Origin: Pirellulales bacterium
Lineage (GTDB): Bacteria; Planctomycetota; Planctomycetia; Pirellulales; PALSA-1355
Direction of reading: 5' to 3'
Length of the DNA stretch: 64,000 nt
NCBI GenBank assembly: GCA_022844125.1
Contig: JALHMI010000002.1
Span: 124,001-188,000 of the forward strand
Made by a program: the position numbers and the translations under genes. Shown in pieces: positions 8,668-18,200 of this stretch; position 1 is the stretch's first letter, and every line of letters begins with the position of its first letter. The notes under the pieces were generated by a model. That model was not told where the DNA came from, did no database searches, and saw only the letters and a program-made list of their open reading frames with translations.

Positions 8668-10899
8668 ATGAGGCGGCTCTGGGCACTCTTCGGCCTGGTG
8701 ATGGTTGCATCCTTTGCAGTGCTCGGCTGGTTGGGCACTCGTATCTATCAGGAAGCGCCCCCGCTCATCGATCGCGTCCTGACGACCGAGGGGCAGGTAG
8801 TGATCGACTCCGGCGAAATTCAAGCCGGGCAGAACGTTTGGCAGACTCTGGGTGGCATGGAGGTTGGCTCGGTCTGGGGACATGGCAGTTACGTCGCGCC
8901 GGACTGGACAGCCGACTGGCTGCACCGCGAAGCAGTATTCGCGCTCGACGCTTGGGCGCGGGAAGAGTTCGGCAGCGAGTTCGCCAAACTCAGCGAGGAA
9001 CGACAAGCCCAACTCAGTGGACGTCTGGCCGAACGCTGGCGCGAAAACACTTTCGATCCAGCGACGAACGTCGTTGTTATTGATCCACTGCGTGCCCAGG
9101 CGTTTGAAAGCAACCGGGCTCACTTCTCACAGATTTTCGCCGAGGGAAATGCCGCCTACGCGATTCCGCCCGGCGCAGTCACCACCGACGTACGACGAAA
9201 GCAGCTCGCGTCATTCTACTTTTGGACTGCTTGGGCCGCGTCGACCAATCGGCCTGGAGAAGATGTCAGCTACACGCAGAACTGGCCTTACGAGCCATTG
9301 ATTGAGAATCGTCCAACCGGCGACACCGTCGTCTGGACGGGCGTCAGCATCATCATGCTGCTGGCAGGTATCTCGGCGATGGCCTGGTGGTATGCCTCTC
9401 AGCGCGAGCAAGAGTCCGCGAAGGAACTCACTCAAGCCGATCCGCTGGGAAGCTGGGACGCCACACCGTCGCAGCGTGCGACCGTGAAATACTTCTGGGT
9501 CGTCGCTGCTTTGATTCTGGTGCAAATGTTGCTGGGCGTGGTGACAGCCCACTACGGCGTCGAAGGAGACGGGTTCTACGGGATACCGCTGTCGAAATGG
9601 TTGCCCTACAGCGTTGCGCGAACCTGGCACATCCAGTTGGGCCTGTTTTGGATAGCTACGGCGTGGCTCGCGGCGGGCCTGTATATCGGCCCCCTGGTCA
9701 GTGAAACCGAACCTCGCGGACAGCGTTTGGGAGTGAACGTTCTGTTCGTCGCGTTACTGGTCGTCGTAGTGGGATCGCTCGCGGGAGAGTGGCTCAGCAT
9801 TCACAACAGGATGTCCGACACAACGGCGTTTTACTTCGGACATCAAGGTTACGAATACGTTGACCTGGGACGCGTCTGGCAACTGGCCTTGATGGCCGGC
9901 CTGCTTCTCTGGCTCGCACTGATGCTCCGCGTTTTGTGGCCAGCCCTGCGCCGTCCAGGTGAGCAGAAACAACTTGTCGCGCTATTGGCCGTGTCGACGG
10001 CGGCCATCGCTGGCTTCTACGGCGCCGGCTTGACGTGGGGGCAGCACACGCATCTGTCGATTGTCGAATACTGGCGCTGGTGGGTTGTGCACCTGTGGGT
10101 GGAAGGTTTCTTTGAAGTCTTCGCGACCACTGTGATCGCGTTCGTTTTCATGCGACTCGGCTTGATTCGCCCGGGCTTGGCCGCGGCGGCCGCGCTGCTC
10201 TCGGCCACGATTTTCCTTTCTGGCGGCATCATCGGGACTTGCCACCATCTGTATTTCTCGGGCACTCCCACCGTGGTGCTGGCGTGGGGTTCCGTGTTCA
10301 GCGCGCTTGAAGTCGTGCCACTGGTGCTTGTGGGCTTTGAAGCCACAGAAGACCTGCGCCGCTCGCACGCCTCGTTATGGGTGCAGCGCTACAAATGGCC
10401 CATTTACTTCTTCGTCGCGGTTGCATTTTGGAACATGGTCGGCGCGGGGCTGTTCGGATTTATGATCAACCCACCGATCGCGCTATACTTCATGCAAGGC
10501 CTGAACACGACGCCGCTGCATGGACATGCCGCGCTGTTTGGCGTGTATGGCATGCTGGGGATCGGTTTGACCTTGATTTGCCTGCGGACGCTTGTGCCGG
10601 GTCGGGACTGGAAAGAAGGACTCGTCAGGTTCTCCTTCTGGGCGCTAAATCTGGGACTGGCTGCGATGTGTCTGCTCAGCCTCCTTCCGGTAGGCTTGCT
10701 GCAGACCTGGGCCTCGGTGGAACACGGTTACTGGTACGCTCGCAGCTCCGAGTTCATGCAGACTCCAATCATGCAGAATCTGAGATGGCTGCGTGTGGTT
10801 GGAGATACGATCTTTTTTTTGGGCGCGGTCGCGTTGGTGACTTTCATTGCGGGGTTGGCGACCGGCCATTCGTTCCGCAAATCACCAGCGAAGCCCTGA
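8668..10899 (+). CDS. norZ: Quinol-dependent nitric oxide reductase (qNOR)
   Basis: 743 residues, the single-chain qNOR layout: an N-terminal helix, a large periplasmic domain (about 30-215) fused to a haem-copper-like membrane core. It reduces two NO to N2O using quinol. Ligands seen: H321 in ARTWHIQLG and the His pair in LHGHAALFG (618/620) for the haems, H475 in VVHLWVEG and H526/H527 in TCHHLYFSG for the non-haem iron, with glutamates E479 and E483 in the same helix as H475. There is no NorC gene, in agreement with qNOR. No other denitrification gene is seen in the window, so detoxification is more likely than respiration. 63 nt separate it from the upstream gene. Confidence 0.95.
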   Translation: MRRLWALFGLVMVASFAVLGWLGTRIYQEAPPLIDRVLTTEGQVVIDSGEIQAGQNVWQTLGGMEVGSVWGHGSYVAPDWTADWLHREAVFALDAWAREEFGSEFAKLSEERQAQLSGRLAERWRENTFDPATNVVVIDPLRAQAFESNRAHFSQIFAEGNAAYAIPPGAVTTDVRRKQLASFYFWTAWAASTNRPGEDVSYTQNWPYEPLIENRPTGDTVVWTGVSIIMLLAGISAMAWWYASQREQESAKELTQADPLGSWDATPSQRATVKYFWVVAALILVQMLLGVVTAHYGVEGDGFYGIPLSKWLPYSVARTWHIQLGLFWIATAWLAAGLYIGPLVSETEPRGQRLGVNVLFVALLVVVVGSLAGEWLSIHNRMSDTTAFYFGHQGYEYVDLGRVWQLALMAGLLLWLALMLRVLWPALRRPGEQKQLVALLAVSTAAIAGFYGAGLTWGQHTHLSIVEYWRWWVVHLWVEGFFEVFATTVIAFVFMRLGLIRPGLAAAAALLSATIFLSGGIIGTCHHLYFSGTPTVVLAWGSVFSALEVVPLVLVGFEATEDLRRSHASLWVQRYKWPIYFFVAVAFWNMVGAGLFGFMINPPIALYFMQGLNTTPLHGHAALFGVYGMLGIGLTLICLRTLVPGRDWKEGLVRFSFWALNLGLAAMCLLSLLPVGLLQTWASVEHGYWYARSSEFMQTPIMQNLRWLRVVGDTIFFLGAVALVTFIAGLATGHSFRKSPAKP

Positions 10900-10916
10900 A
10901 GCACGAGAGCTCGACC

Positions 10917-11243
10917 ATGACAATCTCTCACGCGGACGCCGGAACGGTTATCAACCTTTTCGATCAAAAAGGTCAGACAGCGAACAGGACGACGATACTC
11001 GTCAAAACGCCGCGAGTGGAGCTCATTCGACTGGTACTGCCCGCCGGCAAGCGAATTCCGCCGCATGCCGTTTCGGGCGAGGTCGTCGTCCAATGTCTGT
11101 CGGGCAAGGTCGACTTTGAGGCCCGAGAGAAACGGCAGACTCTCGAACCTGGCGATCTGCTCCACCTGCAGAGGGGCGATTCGCATGCTCTCGAAGCAGT
11201 TGAGGATACAACCATGCTGGTCACAATTCTACGTGCGGTTTGA
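10917..11243 (+). CDS. Small cupin-domain protein of the NO cluster
   Basis: 108-residue single-domain cupin. The first cupin motif is degenerate (PPHAVSGEVVVQCLSG, with H and E present); the second is PGDLLHLQRGDSHAL with a His. A metal site is therefore likely. The frame is open far upstream inside norZ, but the ATG at 10917, 17 nt after the norZ stop, starts the domain correctly. Small cupins of this kind are often found with NO-stress genes; substrate unknown. After its stop, 11234-11271 holds a short direct repeat around GCGGTTT-AACCTC but no clear terminator. Confidence 0.8.
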   Translation: MTISHADAGTVINLFDQKGQTANRTTILVKTPRVELIRLVLPAGKRIPPHAVSGEVVVQCLSGKVDFEAREKRQTLEPGDLLHLQRGDSHALEAVEDTTMLVTILRAV

Positions 11244-11319
11244 ACCTCTACTTGCGGTTTAAACCTCAGCGCAGCCAGCACCGCGAGATGACGAGCGTCA
11301 CCCCGGAGACTCGTTCAAA

Positions 11320-11406
11320 CGGAGAGGACAGGATTCGAACCTGCGGACCAGTTACCCGGTCACCGATTTAGCAAACCGGCGCTTTCGACCACTCAGCCAC
11401 CTCTCC
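11320..11406 (-). tRNA. tRNA-Ser (anticodon GCU)
   Basis: Read on the minus strand, the acceptor strand GGAGAGG (11406-11400) pairs with CCTCTCC (11327-11321), with G as discriminator. The D-arm contains GGCTGAGTGG, the anticodon loop TTGCTAA gives GCU for AGC/AGU codons, a long variable arm follows as expected for a class II tRNA, and the T-arm has GGTTCGAATCC. CCA is not encoded. Length 87. Confidence 0.95.
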
Positions 11407-11546
11407 CAGTCGCACCAAGCCTGTCGGCAGAACCGCAGGCCGAATGTGCTCATGAATTTTAGATACTCTACCCTATTGTTCGCAAGGGAAGATCGCCAGC
11501 GTCTTGGTTTCTACGTGGCGAGAGCCAGAATTGGTGGGCTCAAGGC

Positions 11547-11585
11547 AAAAAAGGGCGTCCGCCAAGCAGTCGCCGGCGGACGCCC
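11547..11585 (-). terminator. Intrinsic terminator of the small basic-protein gene
   Basis: On the minus strand an 11-bp perfect stem (GGGCGTCCGCC, 11585-11575, with GGCGGACGCCC, 11563-11553) and an 11-nt loop run directly into six T (11552-11547). It lies about 110 nt after the stop of the gene at 11696-11908. Confidence 0.85.
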
Positions 11586-11695
11586 AGTGCCGAGCCACCA
11601 TAGAGGGCTCGACTGTGCCGCTTATAGGATCCGGGGCGGACCGCTGTATTCTCCGCCACCCGATCACTGTTCGCGGTGTGCCGCTTTTTAAAGTG

Positions 11696-11908
11696 TTAAT
11701 CGCCCCAGAAGCCCTTCCGGCGAGGTTCTAAGGGCATTTGGGTGATCTGAATGAACGGCACGGTATTCGAGCGGCGGCGCCGTTCTCGCGCTGTCCAGTT
11801 GCGGCGAATCTCTTCTGTCCGTTCACGAATTTGCTCGGGCGTCGGAGAATTGTCTGGGCGAGGAGCACGTCGTCGATTTCGAGTACGGGTGCGAGATACG
11901 TCAATCAT
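11696..11908 (-). CDS. Small Arg-rich protein, unknown function
   Basis: 70 residues with a very basic, charged helical stretch: a TPEQIRERTEEIRRNW segment followed by TARERRRR, then a VPFIQITQMPLEPRR tail. Small planctomycete proteins beginning TPEEIxxRxxEIRxxW are familiar to me from memory, but I cannot name the family. Support for a real gene: a GAAGGA ribosome site about 12 nt before the ATG, its own intrinsic terminator downstream, and no competing frame. It stands alone between a tRNA and a peptidase gene. Possibly nucleic-acid binding given the charge, but this is a guess. Confidence 0.6.
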   Translation of the reverse strand: MIDVSRTRTRNRRRAPRPDNSPTPEQIRERTEEIRRNWTARERRRRSNTVPFIQITQMPLEPRRKGFWGD

Positions 11909-12228
11909 GAATCATGTTCCTTCGGAGGCGACAATGCGTTAGCAGATTGCGGTTGGCCGGAAGTAGAACCACCTGTCCGAAAGGCAAATTTCGGGCCGAC
12001 TAGGCGAGTCGTCGTCCTCAGCGAGATCCGAAGCCTTCGCCGGACGGAGGTATTTGTCTACGTGCCTTGACCGAATGTCGCTTCAACACATGACTTAGCG
12101 CGCGCCCTGAAGTGCGTGGCGCCAGAGCTCGGGTGGGGCAATGAGCCCGCGCTTCGACAGAAAAAGTGCTCGGCCATCGCTTGTTTACTGGTCGGAGGCC
12201 GACCACCTGGCATGGCGCTGGTCAGGCA
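11909..12228. other. Intergenic region without a recognised gene
   Basis: It must hold the promoter for the small gene at 11908. Open frames here are short, Arg/Ser/Pro-rich and lack family features. I see no RNA gene or repeat. Confidence 0.5.
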
Positions 12229-13134
12229 TTAGCCGCCCGAGCCGGCGGGCATCCAGGCTGCCGAACGAGCCGAGAGAGATGGGTTCGCTGGACGCGCGCG
12301 GACCTTCAGCGAGTTTAGCCACCGCCGTTCGAATTCGAGTGGCGTTGTCTCATACACTTCCTCGAAAGCGTGGTCGTAGCCTCGCTCGCATGCCAGATCG
12401 ACAAACTCCATCAAGCGTTGGTATCCCCCTTGAGCGACGAGAAACTCGACAATCGCGGCACTTTGGTCGTAAAAGGCACCCCATCGTGTTGGAGGTGGGT
12501 AACCATCCAGCAGCAATAGCTCCGCGAGCGCGAAATGAGTTCCCTGTGTCACGTCGCGGCCCGCGCGAAGCACGTGTTGCTTTCGCTTCGCTGCGGAGTC
12601 TGCCATAATCGCGATCCCTTCGTCCAGCCAACGAGGCAGCACGTCAAATTCGAACCGATCAGCCAGGACCACGTGGGTCAGCTCGTGCGCAAGTGACGTC
12701 TGTTGCCAGTCAACTCGCGTGGACCGGACATCAATCCTGCGTAGCGAAATTTTGCTCTGGAGGCGGTCGACCAGCGCAGAAGCAATCGTGCTGTTGCCGC
12801 CAGCGCCGACCTCGCGGTCATAGCTGGCGTCGCTCGGGTGCAGCACCACATCACACTTTGGCTTCCAGCTACCACTCACTTTTCCCAGCAACTGGACGGC
12901 CAGACGTGTTCGCAATCGCTCGCAGCTCTGGCCAATGGCGCGGTCAAGTGGGCGCGTGCCGTAGTTCAGCACGCGGAAGTTATCGGTCTCCGTGATGTGC
13001 CAACTCACCGCCTCGGCAGGTCCCGAGGGAGAGGCCTTTGCCGCACTTGCCGGATTGGTCCCGATCAGGATCACGGCGAGCAGCCCTGCAAGACAAAAGA
13101 AATGGAGAGCTTGGCGAAAATGGTGGAAGTTCAT
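12229..13134 (-). CDS. Secreted gluzincin-type (HExxH) peptidase-like protein
   Basis: 301 residues. Residues 1-32 form a signal peptide ending ASA. The zinc motif HELTH occurs in SLAHELTHVVLADRF, and 20 residues later WLDEGIAI supplies the third ligand glutamate, the layout of the peptidase MA-like gluzincins. Before it lies a WHITETDNFRV segment, which in related proteins opens the domain that follows the signal. The catalytic Glu is present, so activity is possible; the substrate is unknown. Single gene without operon partners. C-terminal tail is Pro/Ser-rich. Confidence 0.8.
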   Translation of the reverse strand: MNFHHFRQALHFFCLAGLLAVILIGTNPASAAKASPSGPAEAVSWHITETDNFRVLNYGTRPLDRAIGQSCERLRTRLAVQLLGKVSGSWKPKCDVVLHPSDASYDREVGAGGNSTIASALVDRLQSKISLRRIDVRSTRVDWQQTSLAHELTHVVLADRFEFDVLPRWLDEGIAIMADSAAKRKQHVLRAGRDVTQGTHFALAELLLLDGYPPPTRWGAFYDQSAAIVEFLVAQGGYQRLMEFVDLACERGYDHAFEEVYETTPLEFERRWLNSLKVRARPANPSLSARSAAWMPAGSGG

Positions 13135-13594
13135 GCGGGAGAGGGGCGCGAAGGTACTGGCAAAATTGCTTGCATCCTTTGCAAACGGCTGCGTCCGCCC
13201 TAGGCATATGTCGCGCCCCGCCGATTTCGAGGGCTCCGTTGGATTTCCGCATCCTGCTATTTATCAACGACTTACTCCTTTTTGATCGGCTTTCAAACGG
13301 TTGCATCGCATGCCCCATCTTGCTTAGAAGCCAAGCAAAGGCGGCTGATTGTCTGTGCAGCGCTAAGTGCGCCGTCAATTCGCCCCAGGCCATAAAGTTG
13401 GCGGAAGCGACATATCCTCCGATTTCGTTTCAACTGGCAGGATCGGCACAACCGACAAATAGGGCTGTGAAGTGCGTCGGCGTGTCCGCGCCCATTCACC
13501 CGACCGTGAGTCGCCGCCCAACTGGGCCCAGCTAATTTCGCGGTGGCACTGAGCTTTCCAGGTTTCCGGCAGCCGACTTGAGAGGAACTGTTCT
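13135..13594. other. Intergenic region between divergent genes
   Basis: Should contain promoters for the peptidase gene (minus) and the BBP7 gene (plus). The 10-bp palindrome CTGGGCCCAG at 13522-13531 is 63 nt before the BBP7 ATG; it may be chance. An AGAGGA ribosome site precedes that ATG. No gene is supported here. Confidence 0.45.
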
Positions 13595-15142
13595 ATGCGT
13601 TGCCTCGCCATCGTTCTTGCGATCGTGGGCCTTTCGGCTTCTGCCCGGGCGTGGGCCGATCCGTTTGCGAACCTCTCAAGCAGTCTGGAACACTATGACC
13701 GGCAATTGGCCAGGGAGAAACCAGCGCCGGCCGCGGCAACTTTTAGCGATACGGTGCAACAGCAGCCACAAGTGCGTCAGGCGAGCGCCGAGTCACCAAT
13801 GCTGCCGCAGCAATACCGACGTCCGTCGAACCTCAGTGCGGGCCCCGTGCGTCAAATGCGGACGCCGCCCCGGCAGGCGCAACGCCCCGTTCGACAAACA
13901 CAGGCCCCTGTTCGCCAAACACAGGCCACGGTGCGGCAGGCTCAGGCTGCCGTCCGCGAGGAAGTTCGACCTGAACCAATGCCGCAGGGACAGTTTCTCG
14001 AGTCAGGCGGAGACTACTATCCCGGCGAAGTCTGGGAAGAGCCGATGATGGGTGACTGTTCGGATGGATCCTGCGGGATCGGCTGCGGCGGGTGCGGCGG
14101 CGGATTCTGGGGCCGCGCAGAGTATCTAATGTGGTGGGTCCGCGGCGCCTATGTGCCGCCGCTGGTGACCACCAGCCCGCAAGGCACTCAGCCGGGACAG
14201 GCCGGCGTGCTGCCCAATGCGACGATCCTGTTCGGCGATCAAGAAATTAACGACAGCGGAAGATCAGGCGGACGCTTTACCCTGGGATACTGGTTCGATC
14301 CCTGCGAGACGCTGGGGATCGAAAACACGTTCTTTGTCATCGGCGGTCAGAGCGACGGATACAACGCCAGTTCGTCCGGGGACCCGATCCTGGCTCGCCC
14401 GTTCTTCAATGTGGACACCGGTAACGAAGACTCGATTTTGTTCGCATTTCCGCAGGTGGTGGCGGGTGGCATTAATATCACCTCGAGCCGCCAACTCTAT
14501 TCGAACGAACTCAATCTTCGTCGGTCGTTGTACTCCGACTGCTGCCGCCGAATCGATATCCTGGCCGGTTATCGCTACATGCGGCTCGGCGAATCGCTCG
14601 ACATCTACAACAACAACACCTCGCTCGAGAGCGCGACGTTGGGAACCCAGTTCAGGATCGAGGATCACTTCAATACGAGCAACAACTTTAACGGCGGCCA
14701 GGTCGGTGTGAACATGCAACTCTATCGCGGCTGCTGGACGATCGACCTGCTCGGCAAGATCGCCCTGGGTGGTGTGTCGCAGCAGGCTCGGATCAACGGC
14801 TCGACCGTAATCACTCCGCCGGACGACGACGTCCAGACATACGATGCCGGCATTCTGGCCTTGCCGTCGAACAGCGGTCAATACAACCAGACTGTGTTTG
14901 GGGCCATCCCCGAATTCGGCGTGAACCTCCGGTATCAGTGGACGCCGCTGTGGAAAGTCAGCGTCGGCTACACCGTCATGGCCCTCACGAATGTGCTGCG
15001 GCCGGGCGACCAGATCGATCTGAACCTCGATCCGGCTCAGTTTCCTCCCGCACAGGATATAGGAACATCGCCAGTGTTCTCGTTCAACGAGTCGGACGTA
15101 TGGTTGCAGGGAGTCAATCTGGGCATCGAGTGCAACTTCTAA
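13595..15142 (+). CDS. BBP7-family outer membrane beta-barrel protein (first copy)
   Basis: 515 residues. Signal peptide 1-21 ending AWA. A low-complexity Gln/Arg/Pro region (about 50-125) with four 7-residue repeats is followed by a Cys/Gly-rich stretch around DCSDGSCGIGCGGCGGG. The barrel domain follows: AEYLMWWVRGAYVPPLVTTSP with alternating strands, LGYWF, YRYMRLGE, the NNFNGGQVG strand and a final strand ending in aromatic Phe. These are features of the planctomycete putative beta-barrel porin-7 family. Probably an outer membrane channel or structural barrel. The second copy is at 23969-25528, on the other side of the giant gene. A good terminator follows. Confidence 0.88.
   Translation: MRCLAIVLAIVGLSASARAWADPFANLSSSLEHYDRQLAREKPAPAAATFSDTVQQQPQVRQASAESPMLPQQYRRPSNLSAGPVRQMRTPPRQAQRPVRQTQAPVRQTQATVRQAQAAVREEVRPEPMPQGQFLESGGDYYPGEVWEEPMMGDCSDGSCGIGCGGCGGGFWGRAEYLMWWVRGAYVPPLVTTSPQGTQPGQAGVLPNATILFGDQEINDSGRSGGRFTLGYWFDPCETLGIENTFFVIGGQSDGYNASSSGDPILARPFFNVDTGNEDSILFAFPQVVAGGINITSSRQLYSNELNLRRSLYSDCCRRIDILAGYRYMRLGESLDIYNNNTSLESATLGTQFRIEDHFNTSNNFNGGQVGVNMQLYRGCWTIDLLGKIALGGVSQQARINGSTVITPPDDDVQTYDAGILALPSNSGQYNQTVFGAIPEFGVNLRYQWTPLWKVSVGYTVMALTNVLRPGDQIDLNLDPAQFPPAQDIGTSPVFSFNESDVWLQGVNLGIECNF
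13871..13954 (+). repeat. Four in-frame 21-bp tandem repeats in the BBP7 gene
   Basis: Residues 93-120 are four 7-residue units of pattern RQ-(A/T)-Q-x-x-V: RQAQRPV, RQTQAPV, RQTQATV, RQAQAAV. The two middle units are nearly identical at DNA level, so copy number could vary. They form a basic, glutamine-rich linker between the exported N-terminus and the Cys-rich hinge. Confidence 0.85.
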
Positions 15143-15171
15143 TTTCTCGCAACGATCGCTGCAGCAATAAG

Positions 15172-15213
15172 CGGGGGCTCCGCCGGCTGAATGCTGACGG
15201 AGCCCCGTTTTCC
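15172..15213 (+). terminator. Intrinsic terminator after the BBP7 gene
   Basis: GGGGCTCCG (15174-15182) pairs with CGGAGCCCC (15198-15206), 15-nt loop, followed by GTTTTCCTTT. It starts 30 nt after the BBP7 stop and separates this gene from the convergent giant gene. Confidence 0.8.
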
Positions 15214-15243
15214 TTTCCGATCTTATGCAATCTGCTGACCAAG

Positions 15244-18200
15244 CTATTCGAGATTGAGCAAGTCGTCCTCGTCCGAGGCAAGTGCCAGCAACTCGGACGC
15301 AAGGGCGTCCTTGTCGAGCTCGATCGTATCCGTCGCAGTGTTACCCGCGGCGTCTGTCGCCGTTACCAAAACAGTCAGCGTTCCATCGTCCAAGGCACTC
15401 AAATCCACGGTCGTGGCCCAGGTACCAGTACCCGCACTGATACTCTTTGTGACTGTGTTCACGCCATCGGTGACGGAGATTTCCATGCTGGAACCCGGTT
15501 CACGCTGCCCAGCGAGCGCGAAGCTGACGGCATTCTCCGCGGTGACTGCGCTGCCATTCACAGGATTGATGATGCTGACAGTAACGACCGTGTCCTTGAC
15601 AGCGTTCAACGAGTATGGGGATTCATTACCGAGGCCATCAGTAACCTTGATCTCGTAGCGAATCGGACCATCCGGCAGTGAGCTGAGGTCGAGTCCTGTG
15701 AGCGACCAGCTTCCGTCCCCTGCAACCGCGGCAGAAATCGGGCCGACAATCACTTCGTCGTCGTCCCCACCTCCGACGACGATCACTTCGACGGTCGAGC
15801 CGATCTCGGCCGTGCCGTTGATCGCCCCGGACTCGTCGTTGTTACTGTTCACCGGATCAGTCGCGGCCAGGATCGCGCCTACTGCGACGGTGTCCTTAGT
15901 TGTCGAGTCCGTATCGACCACGGAATCCTCGCCATCGGTCGCCGTAGCCGTGAACGTGATCTCGCCATCGGCCAGAGTGCTCAGGTCCATCGTCACGAGC
16001 CAGTTACCCGTCTCGTCGATGATGACGGCACTCGAGGTGACCTCATTGGCGCCATCACTGGCAACCACGACAACCGATGCACCGATTTGACCAGTCCCGT
16101 TCGCAATCACGCTGTCTGCATTTTCCTGAGTGATGGGCTGCGTCAGGCCAATCAGTTCGACGGTCGACTTCGTGGATTCGATGGTTTCGGTGCTTGCGTT
16201 TCCAGCTGGGTCTTCGGCCGAAACTTGGAACGTGATCTCGCCATCCTCAATACCACTGACGTCGATGCCGGTGATCGTCCAGTTGCCTTCGGAGTCGACA
16301 ATCGTCGTCCGCGGGGCTGTTGAGCTCGCCCCGTCAGTCACAACAACCGTGATCGTGGAACCCGCTTCGCCGGTGCCGCTGATGCTGGCAGCCGCGACAT
16401 TGAAGATCTCGATGGGATCAGTGACATCGGCAATTGCGAGGCTCGGAGCCACCGTGTCCTTCACGGCCGACACGGTGTACTCGGTCACATTACCCAAGGT
16501 GTCGGTCACTTCGACCGTGAAAGTGATCTCGCCGTCGGCCAGAGTGCTCAGGTCGATACCAGTCAGGGACCAGGCGCCGTCGTCACCAATCATGACGCTG
16601 ACGGGATCGGTCGTGACTTCGCCGTCAGTAACCGTCACCTCGACGCTGGAGTCGGCCTGGGTCGTACCATTGATTGACGCGGCGGTGACGTTATCCGCAT
16701 TGATCGGATCCGTGGCGCCCAAAATGGCTCCATCGGCCACGGTGTCTTTCACGCCGGTGATCGTGGTCTCGACTTCATCCTCGCCCACGCTGGCGGTGAT
16801 TTCGAACGTAATCGTTCCATCGTCCAGGTCGCTGGCGTCGATCACGGCGGTCCAATTGCCATCTTCGTCGACCTCGACCTCCACAGCCGCGGTCGACTCC
16901 GCTCCGTTACGAGCAATGATCGAGACAGTCGCGGCCGGATCACCCATCCCGCTGACGGTGACGGTTTCCTGGTTGACCTGCGAGATCGTATCTTCCAGAT
17001 TGCTGGCCGCCAGGGTTCGCTTCACGACCGTGACACTGTCGTCTTCGGTCTCATTGCCGGCGGCGTCGATCGCGGCGACTGTGAACGTCAGCGTGCCATC
17101 CGCCAGCTCGCTGACATCAATACCGCTCACCGTCCACTCGCCGGAAGCATTGGCCGTAGCGCTGTATTCGATCGTCGAATCGTCACCATTGCTGACGAAT
17201 ACCTTGATCGATGCGTTCGCCTCGCTGGTGCCAGTTACGGAGACGCTGTCCTGGCCGGCGATGCCGATCGGACCGGCGACGTCATTCACTTCCAACGCCG
17301 GGGCTACCGTGTCTTTTACGGCGTGGAATTCATACTCCGTTACGTTGCCCAGGGCGTCCGTGATTTTGACGATGTACGTGATGTCACCGTCGCCCAGGCT
17401 GGTCAGGTTGATATTGGCCAGCGACCAGATGCCAGCCGCAAACGCGGCTTCCGTCTCCGTCGTGGTGAGGTCGCCGTCAGTGACGCGAACCGTCACGGTC
17501 GAGCCGTCCTCGGCTTCGCCGGTGATCGAGGCCGCGGTTTGATTGCCTGAACCTACTGGATTTGTCGCGTCGAGGATCTCGCCGGTGGCGACGGTATCTT
17601 TGTCCGCAGTGACAGTTATTTCCACTTCGTCATCGCCGTCAACCGCGGTCACGGTGAAGGTCAGCTCGCCGTCTGCCAGGTCCGAAACATCGATTTCGTT
17701 GATCGACCAGGTGCCGTTCTCGGCGATTTCAGTGGTGTAGGTGATGGTCTCGTCCTCGCCGATCGAAACCACAATCTCGACCGTCGCGCCAGCCTGGCCG
17801 GTGCCGCTGATCGTCACGTTCGTTGCATTGGCTTGCGTGATCGGATCGGTGACGTCAGCGACATTGAGCGTCGTCATCACCGATTCAATCGTGTCTTCAG
17901 ATAAGTTGCCCACGGCGTCGGTCGCTTTGGCCGTGAATGTCAAAGTCCCGTCTTCGAGAGTCGATACGTTGATGCCCGTGATCGTCCAGTTGCCTTCGCT
18001 GTCGACCGTGGCGGCCTGAGTGACCGTGATCTCGTTCGTGCCATCGCTGACGACGACCGAAATCGTGGCTCCGACTTCGCCGGTACCGCTGATCGAGACC
18101 GCGTCGGCATTGCCGATGTTGATCGGGTTAGTTACGGACTCAATTTCGAGAGCGGGCGCGACGGTGTCCTTGACGGCGTCAATCTCGGCCACGTCGGTGT

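Noticed and set aside
10377..10916. Upstream extension of the cupin reading frame inside norZ
   Set aside because: The extension is out-of-frame norZ; the ATG at 10917 starts the cupin domain.
12018..12206. Short minus-strand frame
   Set aside because: Arg/Ser/Pro-rich with no ribosome site or homology that I recognise.
16130..17542. Long plus-strand frames opposite the giant gene (also 20653-21774)
   Set aside because: Ser/Val/Pro-rich mirror of the Ig-like repeats; the repeated DNA keeps the antisense open.
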